Below, one piece after another: positions 26,683-34,954 of a stretch of DNA of 64,000 nt. The stretch covers positions 168,482 through 232,481 of the forward strand of contig NZ_JAUSSG010000011.1 in the NCBI RefSeq assembly GCF_030812215.1, written 5' to 3'. Source of the DNA: Variovorax boronicumulans (lineage in GTDB: Bacteria; Pseudomonadota; Gammaproteobacteria; Burkholderiales; Burkholderiaceae_C). How positions within the stretch are numbered: the first letter of the stretch is position 1; each line of letters starts with the position of its first letter. A program made the position numbers and the translations under genes. The notes under the pieces are model-generated. The model was given only the letters and a program-made list of their open reading frames with translations, was not told the origin of the DNA and did no database searches.

Positions 26683-27537
26683 ATGAGTGCTGACCTGTCC
26701 CCCGTCGATGCCACGCAGCGCGAGATCATCGCGGCGCTGCACGTGGCCCCCGTGTTCGATGCCGCCGCCGAACTGGCGCGGCGCACCGACTTTCTCGCGA
26801 GCTACCTGCGCGGCACCGGCCTGAAGACGCTGGTGCTCGGCATCAGCGGCGGCGTCGATTCTCTGACCGCCGGCTGCCTTGCGCAGCGCGCCGTCGAGAA
26901 GCTGCGCAGCGAAGGCTACGACGCGACCTTCATCGCGATGCGCCTGCCCTACGGCGTGCAGAGGGACGAAGCCGAAGCCCAGCGATCGCTCACCGTGATG
27001 AAGCCCGACCGCACGATCACCGTCGACATCCGCCCCGCGGCCGACGGCATGCTCGCCGCGCTGAAGGCCGGCGACCTGAAGTTCCGCGATGCGGCGCACG
27101 AGGACTTCGTGCTCGGCAACATCAAGGCGCGCCAGCGCATGATTGCGCAGTTCGCAGTGGCCGGCGCGCACGACGGCATCGTCATCGGCACCGACCATGC
27201 GGCCGAGGCGCTGATGGGCTTCTTCACCAAGTTCGGCGACGGCGCGGCCGACATCACGCCACTCACCGGACTCAACAAGCGCCGCGTGCGTGCCGTGGCC
27301 GCGCTGCTCGGTGCGCCCGACGAACTGGTCTACAAGGTGCCGACCGCCGACCTCGAATCGCTGGTGCCGGGCAAGCCCGACGAAGACGCCTTCGGCGTCA
27401 CCTACGAACAGATCGACGACTTCCTCGAAGGCAAGCCGGTGTCGGCCGCGGCGCGCGCGATCATCCTGTCGACGCACCGCAAGAGCGCGCACAAGCGCGC
27501 GCTGCCGGTCGAGCCGCCGCCCTCCAACGCCGGCTGA
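26683..27537 (+). CDS. nadE: NH3-dependent NAD+ synthetase NadE
   Basis: 284 residues; converts deamido-NAD to NAD using ammonia and ATP. The N-type ATP pyrophosphatase P-loop SGGVDS is at residues 55-60, and the deamido-NAD site block VIGTDHAAEALMGFFTKFGDG is present near residue 167. The length matches the ammonia-dependent type, with no glutaminase domain. It is followed by a strong terminator. Confidence 0.96.
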   Translation: MSADLSPVDATQREIIAALHVAPVFDAAAELARRTDFLASYLRGTGLKTLVLGISGGVDSLTAGCLAQRAVEKLRSEGYDATFIAMRLPYGVQRDEAEAQRSLTVMKPDRTITVDIRPAADGMLAALKAGDLKFRDAAHEDFVLGNIKARQRMIAQFAVAGAHDGIVIGTDHAAEALMGFFTKFGDGAADITPLTGLNKRRVRAVAALLGAPDELVYKVPTADLESLVPGKPDEDAFGVTYEQIDDFLEGKPVSAAARAIILSTHRKSAHKRALPVEPPPSNAG

Positions 27538-27573
27538 CACCGCGGCCCGCGAGCCGCCACGCAACACCACGCA

Positions 27574-27602
27574 ACGCGCCCTTTCAGGGCGCGTTTGCTT
27601 TT
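27574..27602 (+). terminator. Rho-independent terminator after nadE
   Basis: A 9-bp perfect stem, ACGCGCCCT / AGGGCGCGT, with a TTC loop is followed by TTTGCTTTT. It lies 37 bases after the nadE stop and separates nadE from the porin-led operon. Confidence 0.85.
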
Positions 27603-27762
27603 GCGCGCCTGAAAACCTAAGGCCACAGAAATCATCGAGAACATCGATTCCAAATAAAACACTGGATTTTTTCAGATCATCGTTCTAGCATCCGCCCCGC
27701 GCCGGAAACACGGCGCACTTCCAGCAAAGAGCTGCATGGCTTGGGCAGATGAAGGAAACAAC

Positions 27763-28947
27763 ATGACGAGACGAATCCCCCTTTCGGTGGCCGCATGGGC
27801 GCTGCCGTTGTGTGCCGGCACCGCGTCGGCGCAAAGCAGCCTCACGCTGTACGGCACGGTCGATGCCGGCCTGCGCTACGAGACGCACGCTACCGACTAC
27901 GGCGCCGACGGCGCGCCCGTGAACACCCGCTCGCGCTTGCGCATGACAAGGGAAGGCGGCATGTCGGAAAGCTTCTGGGGCGTGAAGGGCACCGAAGACC
28001 TCGGCGGCGGGCTGCAGGCGATCTTCCAGCTCGAGAGCCACTTCGACCTGCGCAACGGCGACCCGCTTCCCAAGGACGGCTCGCAGTACATGCAGATCGC
28101 CTCGGTGGGGCTGGTGTCGCAGTCGTGGGGCCAGCTCACGCTGGGGCGGCAGTACAACGTGGCGATGGAGGCGGCCTCGCTCGCCTACGGCTCCAACCTC
28201 TGGGCCGACTACTTCAATGCCTTCAAGCCCGAGCACACCCTCCTGGCCGCGAGCAAGACCAACAACATGATTCACTGGGGCGCGCAGTTGGGCGACGTGG
28301 TGCTGCTCGCGCAGTACGCCATCGGCGAGGGCGAGGGTTCCTCGAAGCGCGGCAGCCAGTACGGCGTGGGCGTGGCCTATGTGCCGGAGAACGGACCGGT
28401 CAAGCTGGCCGGCGCGCTCATGCGCACCAAGGACGACAACACCAACGCGAAGTTCGACATCTACACGGCCGGCGCGCAGTTCAGGCTCGGCGAATCGGCC
28501 ACGCTGCAGGCCGGCTACATCGAGAACCGGCGCGACAACGACTTCACCTCGTTCGCGAACGGCCCGTTCAGCGCGGTCGACCTCGCGGGGCTGGGCATCA
28601 TCTCGCCGATGCAGACGGTGGACCCCACCATCCCCGGCGGCTTCAGCAAGCGACGGATGATCCTGGGCGGCATTACCTACAAGGCCACACCCTTGCTCAC
28701 GCTCGCGGCCAATGTGTGGTTCACGCGGCAGCGCGGCTACACGAGCGACTTCGACGGCTCGGCCAGCCAGTACCAGCTGGTTGCGGGGTATGCGCTGTCG
28801 AAGCGGACCATGCTCTATGCCGAAGTCGATCACTCGGTGTACCGGGGCGGCCTGATCGGCGCGCAGCTCGTGGGCATCAATGCGCAGAGCCCGACGGTCG
28901 CGCGCACGCAGACCGGCACCACCATCGGCATCCGCCACACCTTCTAG
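27763..28947 (+). CDS. trimeric porin, Burkholderiales type
   Basis: 394 residues. The signal peptide ends at ASA-QSS, then SLTLYGTVDAGLRYE is the classic first strand of Gram_neg porins. FWGVKGTEDLGGGLQAIFQLE is the second diagnostic block, and the protein ends in the assembly signal GIRHTF. An ATG 27 bases upstream is less likely, because GAAGGAAACAAC precedes 27763. Only 15 bases separate it from the cytochrome gene, so it probably leads the ceramidase operon and could admit substrates or release products. The upstream 160 bases are AT-richer and must carry the promoter. Confidence 0.9.
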   Translation: MTRRIPLSVAAWALPLCAGTASAQSSLTLYGTVDAGLRYETHATDYGADGAPVNTRSRLRMTREGGMSESFWGVKGTEDLGGGLQAIFQLESHFDLRNGDPLPKDGSQYMQIASVGLVSQSWGQLTLGRQYNVAMEAASLAYGSNLWADYFNAFKPEHTLLAASKTNNMIHWGAQLGDVVLLAQYAIGEGEGSSKRGSQYGVGVAYVPENGPVKLAGALMRTKDDNTNAKFDIYTAGAQFRLGESATLQAGYIENRRDNDFTSFANGPFSAVDLAGLGIISPMQTVDPTIPGGFSKRRMILGGITYKATPLLTLAANVWFTRQRGYTSDFDGSASQYQLVAGYALSKRTMLYAEVDHSVYRGGLIGAQLVGINAQSPTVARTQTGTTIGIRHTF

Positions 28948-28962
28948 GCAGGCAGCGAACGC

Positions 28963-29340
28963 ATGCGACTCGTCTCTCGTTTCTTTCTCACGGTGGTCCT
29001 TCTCGCGGGTCTCGCGGCCTGCAAGGAAGAGGCACCACAGCCGCCTTCCGCATCGGACATCCAGCGCGCCGAATCGCTGCGGCCCGAATCCGCCGAACTG
29101 CGCGCGCGCTACGAGCGCTCGTGCCTCGCGTGCCACACATCCATCGACGCCAAGGCGCCGCTGACCGGCGACATCGCGCAATGGAAGCCGCGCCTGGACA
29201 AGGGCATGGATGTGCTCGTGAAGCACGCGATGGAAGGCTTCAACGCGATGCCGCCCAAAGGCCTGTGCGCGGATTGCAGCGAAGCCGACATGCGCGCGCT
29301 GATCGTCTTCATGAGCCAAGGGAGGGAAGAACGGAAATGA
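28963..29340 (+). CDS. lipoprotein c-type cytochrome
   Basis: 125 residues. Lipobox L-A-A-C at residues 17-20. One haem site, C54-L-A-C57-H58, and a distal MPPKGLCADCSEADMRALIVFM region in which the Met is a likely axial ligand and the C-x-x-C resembles cytochrome c5. It would be anchored on the periplasmic side. It overlaps the oxidase gene by ATGA, so the two are made together, and it is the probable electron acceptor of that flavoprotein. Confidence 0.88.
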   Translation: MRLVSRFFLTVVLLAGLAACKEEAPQPPSASDIQRAESLRPESAELRARYERSCLACHTSIDAKAPLTGDIAQWKPRLDKGMDVLVKHAMEGFNAMPPKGLCADCSEADMRALIVFMSQGREERK

Positions 29341-30773
29341 GCAACGACAACGCGCCACCCACGCACAGCGAGCGCCGCCGCACGGTGCTGAAAGCGGGTG
29401 CGGGCATCGCGGTCACAGCCGCATTCGCCGGCAGCGGCATCGAGGCACGCGCCGCGGCAGACGCCGTCGCGCCAACGGCCGCAACAACAACGCCCGCCCC
29501 CGGCTGGACGAACTGGTCTGGCATCGCACGCTGCACGCCCAAGGCCATCGAGACGCCGGGCGACGAAGCCGAACTCGCGGCGGCATTGCGCAAGGCCAGC
29601 GCGGGCGGTGCGCGCTGCGTCGGCGCAGGCCACTCGTTCACAGCGCTGGTGCCGACCGACGCCACGCTGATCTCGCTCGACCGCATGTCCGGCATCGTCG
29701 CAAGCGACGCACAAGCGCAGACCGTGACGCTGCACGCCGGCACGCGCCTTGCGCTGCTGTCGCGTGCGCTGGACGCGCAGCACCTGGGCCTGCGCAACCT
29801 GCCCGACATCGACGCTCAATCCTTGGCGGGGGCCATCGCCACCGCAACGCATGGCACCGGAAAGGACCTGCCCGCGCTGCATGCGGACGTGGTGGGCCTG
29901 CGGCTCATGACGCCGGGCGGCGAGGTGCTCGAATGCAGCACCGATCGCAACCCCGAATTGCTCGCCGCCGCGCGCGTGTCGCTCGGCAGCCTGGGCGTGA
30001 TCACGCAGGCCACGGTGCGCGTGGTGCCCGCCTTCAACCTGCACCGCCGCGTGTTCCTCAAGCCCTTGCAAGCGATGCTCGACGGGGCACCCGCGCTCGC
30101 CGAAAAGCATCGCAACTTCGAGTTCTACTACCTGCCCTTCACCGGCTATGCGGCCGGCATCACCAACGACCTCTACACCGGCACCGACACGGTCCAGTCG
30201 CCCTCGGCCGACGAAGACATGCTGCGCGACCTCAAGCGCCTGCGCGACTGGCTCGGCTGGTTCCCGTCGCTGCGCCGCTGGGTCGCCGGCAAGCTGATCG
30301 ACGGCGAGCAGACCGAGGAAGCGAAGAACCGCTCGTGGAAGCTGCTCTCCACGCAGCGCCCCACCAAGTTCAACGAGACCGAGTGCCATGTGCCGCGCGC
30401 CGACGGCATCGCCTGCGTACGCGAAGTCATCGCCGCGCTGGAGCGGCGCAACGACGTGTTCTTTCCGCTGGAGTTCCGCTTCGTGAAGGCCGATGACGCG
30501 TGGCTCAGCCCGTTCCACCAGCGCGACAGCTGCTCGATTGCCGTGCATGCCGCGCAGGGCGAGCCGTATGACTACCTGCTCTCGGAAATCGGCCCGATCT
30601 ACCGCAAGTACCAGGGTCGGCCGCATTGGGGCAAGCTGCACGACCTGAAGGCACCGCAACTCGCGGCGCTGTATCCGCGCTGGAACGACTTCCTCGCGCT
30701 GCGCGCACGGCTCGACCCGGAGGGGCGCATGCTCAACCCGTATCTGCGTCAACTTTTCGGGGTGACCGCATGA
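29337..30773 (+). CDS. Tat-exported FAD oxidoreductase, ALO/alditol oxidase type
   Basis: 478 residues. Twin-arginine leader R13-R-R-T-V-L-K, cleavage near ARA. The VAO-type FAD domain has V-G-A-G-H99-S-F, where the His is the usual covalent flavin attachment site, and an ATHGTG turn near residue 171. The C-terminal ALO domain ends in HWGKLHD and DPEGRMLNPYL. Relatives oxidise sugar-acid lactones or primary alcohols of alditols; plant relatives pass electrons to cytochrome c. The coupled cytochrome gene suggests the same here. I infer a sphingoid base as substrate from context only. Confidence 0.85.
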   Translation: MSNDNAPPTHSERRRTVLKAGAGIAVTAAFAGSGIEARAAADAVAPTAATTTPAPGWTNWSGIARCTPKAIETPGDEAELAAALRKASAGGARCVGAGHSFTALVPTDATLISLDRMSGIVASDAQAQTVTLHAGTRLALLSRALDAQHLGLRNLPDIDAQSLAGAIATATHGTGKDLPALHADVVGLRLMTPGGEVLECSTDRNPELLAAARVSLGSLGVITQATVRVVPAFNLHRRVFLKPLQAMLDGAPALAEKHRNFEFYYLPFTGYAAGITNDLYTGTDTVQSPSADEDMLRDLKRLRDWLGWFPSLRRWVAGKLIDGEQTEEAKNRSWKLLSTQRPTKFNETECHVPRADGIACVREVIAALERRNDVFFPLEFRFVKADDAWLSPFHQRDSCSIAVHAAQGEPYDYLLSEIGPIYRKYQGRPHWGKLHDLKAPQLAALYPRWNDFLALRARLDPEGRMLNPYLRQLFGVTA

Positions 30774-32056
30774 GCCGTCGAAAGATCCTCCTGGGCACGC
30801 TCGGCGCGGCCGCTGTCGGCACCGTCGGTGCCTTCGCGCTGCGGCCGGGCGACAACGGCGCGCCGCACGACGATTACTTTCGCGCGCTCAACGACGAGCT
30901 GAAGAAGAACGGCCCGATGCGCCCCTGCATGGTCATCGACCTGGACCGCATGGACCGCAACATCGACCGCGTGACGCAGAGCCTGCGCCAGGGCGGCAAG
31001 CATTACCGCATCGTCGAGAAGTCGCTGCCTTCGCATGCGCTCATCGACTACGTGGCCAAGCGCTCCGGCACGAAGCGGCTGATGTCCTTTCACCAGCCCT
31101 TCCTCAACATCGATGCGGAAATCTTCCCGGACTTCGACATCCTGATGGGCAAGCCACTGCCGGTGCAATCGGCAGCGCTGTTCTACAAGAAGCTCAAGGG
31201 GCCGTTCGAGCCGTCGCGGCAACTGCAGTGGCTGCTCGACACACCCGAGCGGCTGCAGCAGTACCTCGCGCTGGCGCAGGGCATCGGCAGCAAGCTGCGC
31301 ATCAACATCGAGATCGACGTGGGCCTGCACCGCGGCGGCGTGGCCGACAACGCCACGCTCGGCCGGATGCTCGACCTCATCGCCGCGAACCCGCAGCAGC
31401 TCGAGTTCGCGGGCTTCATGGGCTACGACGCGCACGTGGGCTTCGGTGTGCCGAAGGTGCTCGGGTCGTCCGAAGAACTACTCGGCAAGGCGATGGCGAT
31501 CTACCAGGGCTTCGTCGATCACGTGCGCGGCCAGTACCCGGCGCTGTGGAACGACAGCCTCACGCTCAACACCGGCGGCAGTCCGAGCTACAAGCTGCAC
31601 GAGGCGGAGAAGGTGAGCAACGAGGTCAGCACCGGCACGGCCCTCCTCAAGCCCACGCACTACGACATCGAGACGCTGGCCGCGCACGAGCCCGCCGCGT
31701 TCATCGCCACGCCGGTCATCAAGGCAACCGGGCCGGTGGCCATTCCGGCGCTCGACGGCAAGTCGAAGGTCTTCTCGTGGTGGGACGTGAACCAGCGCCA
31801 GACCTACTACATCTACGGCGGCTACTGGCTCGCGGACTACGCCTCGCCCAAGGGGCTGCAGTTCAACGGCATCCTGGGCCACAGCGCGAACCAGGAGAAC
31901 GTGAACGGCTCGCCGGCCACCGGCCTCGCGGTGGACGACCAGGTGTTCCTGCGCCCCGCCATCGCCGAAGGCGTGCTGCTGCAGTTCGGCGATCTCGTCA
32001 CCGTGCGGGGCGGCAAGGTGCAGGACCACTGGCCGGTGTACCGGGAGGGCACTTAA
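30770..32056 (+). CDS. Tat-exported DSD1-family PLP enzyme (D-threonine aldolase-like)
   Basis: 428 residues, fold-type III (alanine-racemase N-domain plus D-serine-dehydratase-like C-domain). Leader S-R-R-K-I-L-L-G is Tat-like. MVIDLDRMDRNI starts the barrel, and the PLP lysine is probably K84 in YRIVEKSLPSH. EIDVGLHRGGV and NTGGSPSY are conserved barrel motifs. The C-terminal part has ILGHSANQEN and LLQFGDLVTVRGGK. Family members cleave or dehydrate D-beta-hydroxy amino acids. It starts inside the oxidase stop (ATGA). Confidence 0.82.
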   Translation: MSRRKILLGTLGAAAVGTVGAFALRPGDNGAPHDDYFRALNDELKKNGPMRPCMVIDLDRMDRNIDRVTQSLRQGGKHYRIVEKSLPSHALIDYVAKRSGTKRLMSFHQPFLNIDAEIFPDFDILMGKPLPVQSAALFYKKLKGPFEPSRQLQWLLDTPERLQQYLALAQGIGSKLRINIEIDVGLHRGGVADNATLGRMLDLIAANPQQLEFAGFMGYDAHVGFGVPKVLGSSEELLGKAMAIYQGFVDHVRGQYPALWNDSLTLNTGGSPSYKLHEAEKVSNEVSTGTALLKPTHYDIETLAAHEPAAFIATPVIKATGPVAIPALDGKSKVFSWWDVNQRQTYYIYGGYWLADYASPKGLQFNGILGHSANQENVNGSPATGLAVDDQVFLRPAIAEGVLLQFGDLVTVRGGKVQDHWPVYREGT

Positions 32057-32116
32057 GAAGAAGCAACGCAGGTTCCCCGTCAACGAACAGCCGCGATGCG
32101 GCACAAGGAGACTTCC

Positions 32117-34360
32117 ATGGACACAACACAAAAAGAACAATGGAAAGAAAAACGCGTGCGGCCAACCGCATGGCTCGCGCGCACGGCCGCCGCTGCCGCG
32201 CTCCTGCTGGCCGGCGTGCAGGCGGCCCATGCGGGCTATGACGTCGGCGTGGGCAAGGCCGACATCACCGCGGTCGAGCTCGGCAGCCTGAGCGCGGGCT
32301 TCGTCTTCGATCCGCCCTACGACGGCCTGCAGTCGCGCCAGTTCGTGCGCGCCTTCGACATCGAGGACGGCGCGTCGCGCCGCGAGGTGATGGTGGTCGT
32401 GGCGGAGCTGGGCCTGGCCAGCGGCAACCTCAAGCGCGTCGCGCTCCAGCAGTTGCAGGTCCGCTACCCCGGCCGCTTCACCGACGACAACTTCGTGCTG
32501 ACGATGACGCATACGCACGGCGTGCCGAACGTGGGCAATGCATCGAACCCGCGGCTCTTCAAGGCCCAGGTCGATGGCGTGGTGAAGGCCGTCGAGGCGG
32601 CGATGGCCGACAAGGCGCCCGGCAGCATCGAGGTCAACCGCGGCCAGCTGCGCGGCGTGGGCGCCAACCGCTCGGCGCAGGCCTTCGTGCTGAACAAGCC
32701 CGAGGACCAGGCCGTGTTCCCCGAGCGCATCGACACCGGCATGACCCAGCTGCGCTTCGTGCGCAATGGCGCCGCCGTCGGCGCGCTGATGTTCTACGGC
32801 CTGCATCCGACCAACATGATCGACGAGGCCTTCAGCTTCATCAGCACCGACAACTACGGCCACGCGGCGCGCCGGCTCGAAGACGATGTCGACCAGGGCC
32901 GGCCGGCCGGCAGCAGGCGCTTCGTCGCGGCGTTCGCGCAGACCGGCACGGGCGACGTCACGCCCAACATCAACTTCAAGAATTGCAACGACGTCGATCC
33001 GCCGTTCTGGGTCAGCTGGAAGACCCATGTGCTGGCGCGCCACGACTGGGGCTGCAACCGTGGCTCCAGCACGCTCGGGCCCTTCGAGAGCATGCGCGAT
33101 ACGGGGGACAAGCTCTTCGCGGCGGCGAAGTCGCTGCTGGTTGCGGATGCCGTCGCCGGGAAACCGGTCGATGCCGGCGTGCCGTCCAACCAGCGGCTGA
33201 ACTACCAGTACAAGGCCGTCGATTTCGCGAAGATCGCGGTGTCCGGCAAGTACACCGGCGGTCACGGCGACCAGGCGACCTGCGACCCCGCCTGGGGCTC
33301 GGCCTTCGCGGCGGGCAGCAGCGAGGACATGGGCTCGATCCTCGCGCAGGAGGGCGCCGACAACCGCACGAGCCTCGCGCAGATCGTGAGCATCCTCATC
33401 AACCTGCCGCTGGTTCCCGCGATCGTGAAGCCGCTGCTCGACGCCTCCTACCAGCCGATCACCAGCGACGTGCGCGAGTGCCAGGGGCGCAAGGACGTGC
33501 TCGCGGCACTGGTGCCCGGGCCGACCTCGCTGCAGGTGGTGAAGCTCGGTTCGCTGACGCTGGCCTTCACACCCTTCGAGCTGACGACGATGACGCAGTA
33601 CCGCATCCGTCGCCACCTCGCGGCAACGCTGAACGCGGGCGTGGACGACGTCATCGCCGTCGGCTACAGCTCCGGCACGGTGCCCAGCCTGCAGGTCGAC
33701 AGCACCGGCGGCTATGTCGTGACGCCGGAGGAATACGACAGCAAGCAATACGAGTCCGGCTACACCGCCTGGGGCAAGTGGACGCAGCCGGCGCTCGCGC
33801 AGGCGCTCGATGTGATGGCCGCCACGCTGGTCGCCAGCGACGCGAAGCCCAGCGTCACGCCGGTGGTGCCCGCGCCGCAGGACCCGCTGGTCGTAGCCGC
33901 GCGCACGCCCGAAGACAAGCTCCCCGCAGCCGTCCCCTGGGACGGCGTGCCGCTGTTCTCGGGCATGGGCGTGGTGCTGAAGGGGCCGCAGGTGGTGCAG
34001 CACGAAGTCAACGGCAAGCTGCAGGCCGACGACAAGCGCCGCTTCCTCGAAGCCACCTTCGTGAGCAGCCATCCGATGAACCGGCTGGGCAGCATCGACT
34101 CGTTCCTCTTCATCGAGAAGCAGGCGGCCGACGGCAGCTGGAAGGAAATCGAACGCGACGGCCGCTGGGGCACCACGGTTCAGTGGAAGGCGATTGCGCT
34201 GTGCATCAACTGCCGTTCGGCAACGGTGTCGTGGCAGATCCCGGCCGATGCCGCGGGCACGTACCGCATCGTCCACAAAGGCAACTACAAGCCCAGCTGG
34301 ATCCTGCCCGACGTGGTCGAGTACCGCAGCGCGACCGCACCCTTCGAGCTCAAGGCCTGA
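32117..34360 (+). CDS. neutral/alkaline ceramidase family protein
   Basis: 747 residues. Sec leader ends at AHA-GYD. The neutral ceramidase N-domain runs from VGVGKADITA through TMTHTHGVPN (His132/134) and MFYGLHPTNM (His230), with a C-terminal Ig-like domain to the end. The family hydrolyses the N-acyl bond of ceramide using zinc and a Ser nucleophile in G-D/N-x-S-P-N. Here that place reads TGTGDVTPN, so the residue is Thr282. CACAAGGAG precedes the ATG at 32117. It lies 60 bases after the PLP gene and 3 before the next. Confidence 0.87.
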   Translation: MDTTQKEQWKEKRVRPTAWLARTAAAAALLLAGVQAAHAGYDVGVGKADITAVELGSLSAGFVFDPPYDGLQSRQFVRAFDIEDGASRREVMVVVAELGLASGNLKRVALQQLQVRYPGRFTDDNFVLTMTHTHGVPNVGNASNPRLFKAQVDGVVKAVEAAMADKAPGSIEVNRGQLRGVGANRSAQAFVLNKPEDQAVFPERIDTGMTQLRFVRNGAAVGALMFYGLHPTNMIDEAFSFISTDNYGHAARRLEDDVDQGRPAGSRRFVAAFAQTGTGDVTPNINFKNCNDVDPPFWVSWKTHVLARHDWGCNRGSSTLGPFESMRDTGDKLFAAAKSLLVADAVAGKPVDAGVPSNQRLNYQYKAVDFAKIAVSGKYTGGHGDQATCDPAWGSAFAAGSSEDMGSILAQEGADNRTSLAQIVSILINLPLVPAIVKPLLDASYQPITSDVRECQGRKDVLAALVPGPTSLQVVKLGSLTLAFTPFELTTMTQYRIRRHLAATLNAGVDDVIAVGYSSGTVPSLQVDSTGGYVVTPEEYDSKQYESGYTAWGKWTQPALAQALDVMAATLVASDAKPSVTPVVPAPQDPLVVAARTPEDKLPAAVPWDGVPLFSGMGVVLKGPQVVQHEVNGKLQADDKRRFLEATFVSSHPMNRLGSIDSFLFIEKQAADGSWKEIERDGRWGTTVQWKAIALCINCRSATVSWQIPADAAGTYRIVHKGNYKPSWILPDVVEYRSATAPFELKA

Positions 34361-34363
34361 GCC

Positions 34364-34954
34364 ATGACGCGTAACAGACATCGGTACATCTGGACGGTCG
34401 CGGCGCTGTGCACCCTGGGCGTCGGCGCGGCGATCTTCGCCGTCGACACGGGCACGCCGGGCTCCGGCGCGGAGGATGCGGCAGCCCGGCCGGCGACAGC
34501 CGCGATGGCGGGCATGCCGGCCGCTGCCGCCGCGCAAGGCAGCCAGCCCGCTTCGCCATGGACCGCCTCGCCCTTCCTCAAGGGCCCGGCTTTCACGCAG
34601 CCGGCATCGACGGGCCCCGGCCCGGTCGAACGGATGCTCGACATTCCGGCACTGCAAGCGCGCTGGGCCGGCGATCCGAGGCGCGATGAGAAGATCGGCG
34701 AGGTGATCGCAGTCACCCGGCTGCAGGACCGCATTGGCGGCATCGGCGAAACGCTGGCGGGGCTTCCGCCCGAAGCGCGGCGCGGCGAGGTCGAGATCCT
34801 GGTCCACCAGATGCAGGCCTTTGCGGCACGCGGCGTGCTGCCGAAGGAAGAGGTGGAAGATGTGGAGGCCCAGTTGCTGGCGCTCCTCGACCCCGATGGC
34901 AACCCGCAGGACAATGGCCAGCCCCGCAGGCACGGCCCCCGAGGATTCAGATGA
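34364..34954 (+). CDS. membrane-anchored protein of the ceramidase operon, unknown
   Basis: 196 residues. A single N-terminal hydrophobic segment (IWTVAALCTLGVGAAIFAV) after a basic start predicts an inner-membrane anchor with a periplasmic body. An Ala/Pro/Gly-rich linker (about residues 35-85) leads to a helical part with REG-like charge pattern, R-L-Q-D-R-I-G-G-I-G and E-E-V-E-D-V-E-A-Q-L. The architecture resembles lipase foldases in outline, but I do not see their motif. The start is 3 bases after the ceramidase stop and the end overlaps ALDH by ATGA. Confidence 0.75.
   Translation: MTRNRHRYIWTVAALCTLGVGAAIFAVDTGTPGSGAEDAAARPATAAMAGMPAAAAAQGSQPASPWTASPFLKGPAFTQPASTGPGPVERMLDIPALQARWAGDPRRDEKIGEVIAVTRLQDRIGGIGETLAGLPPEARRGEVEILVHQMQAFAARGVLPKEEVEDVEAQLLALLDPDGNPQDNGQPRRHGPRGFR

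Noticed and set aside
34364..34954. Lipase-specific foldase (LifO) identity for the unknown operon protein
   Set aside because: The anchor-linker-helical layout is similar, but the RxxFDY-type foldase motif is absent.
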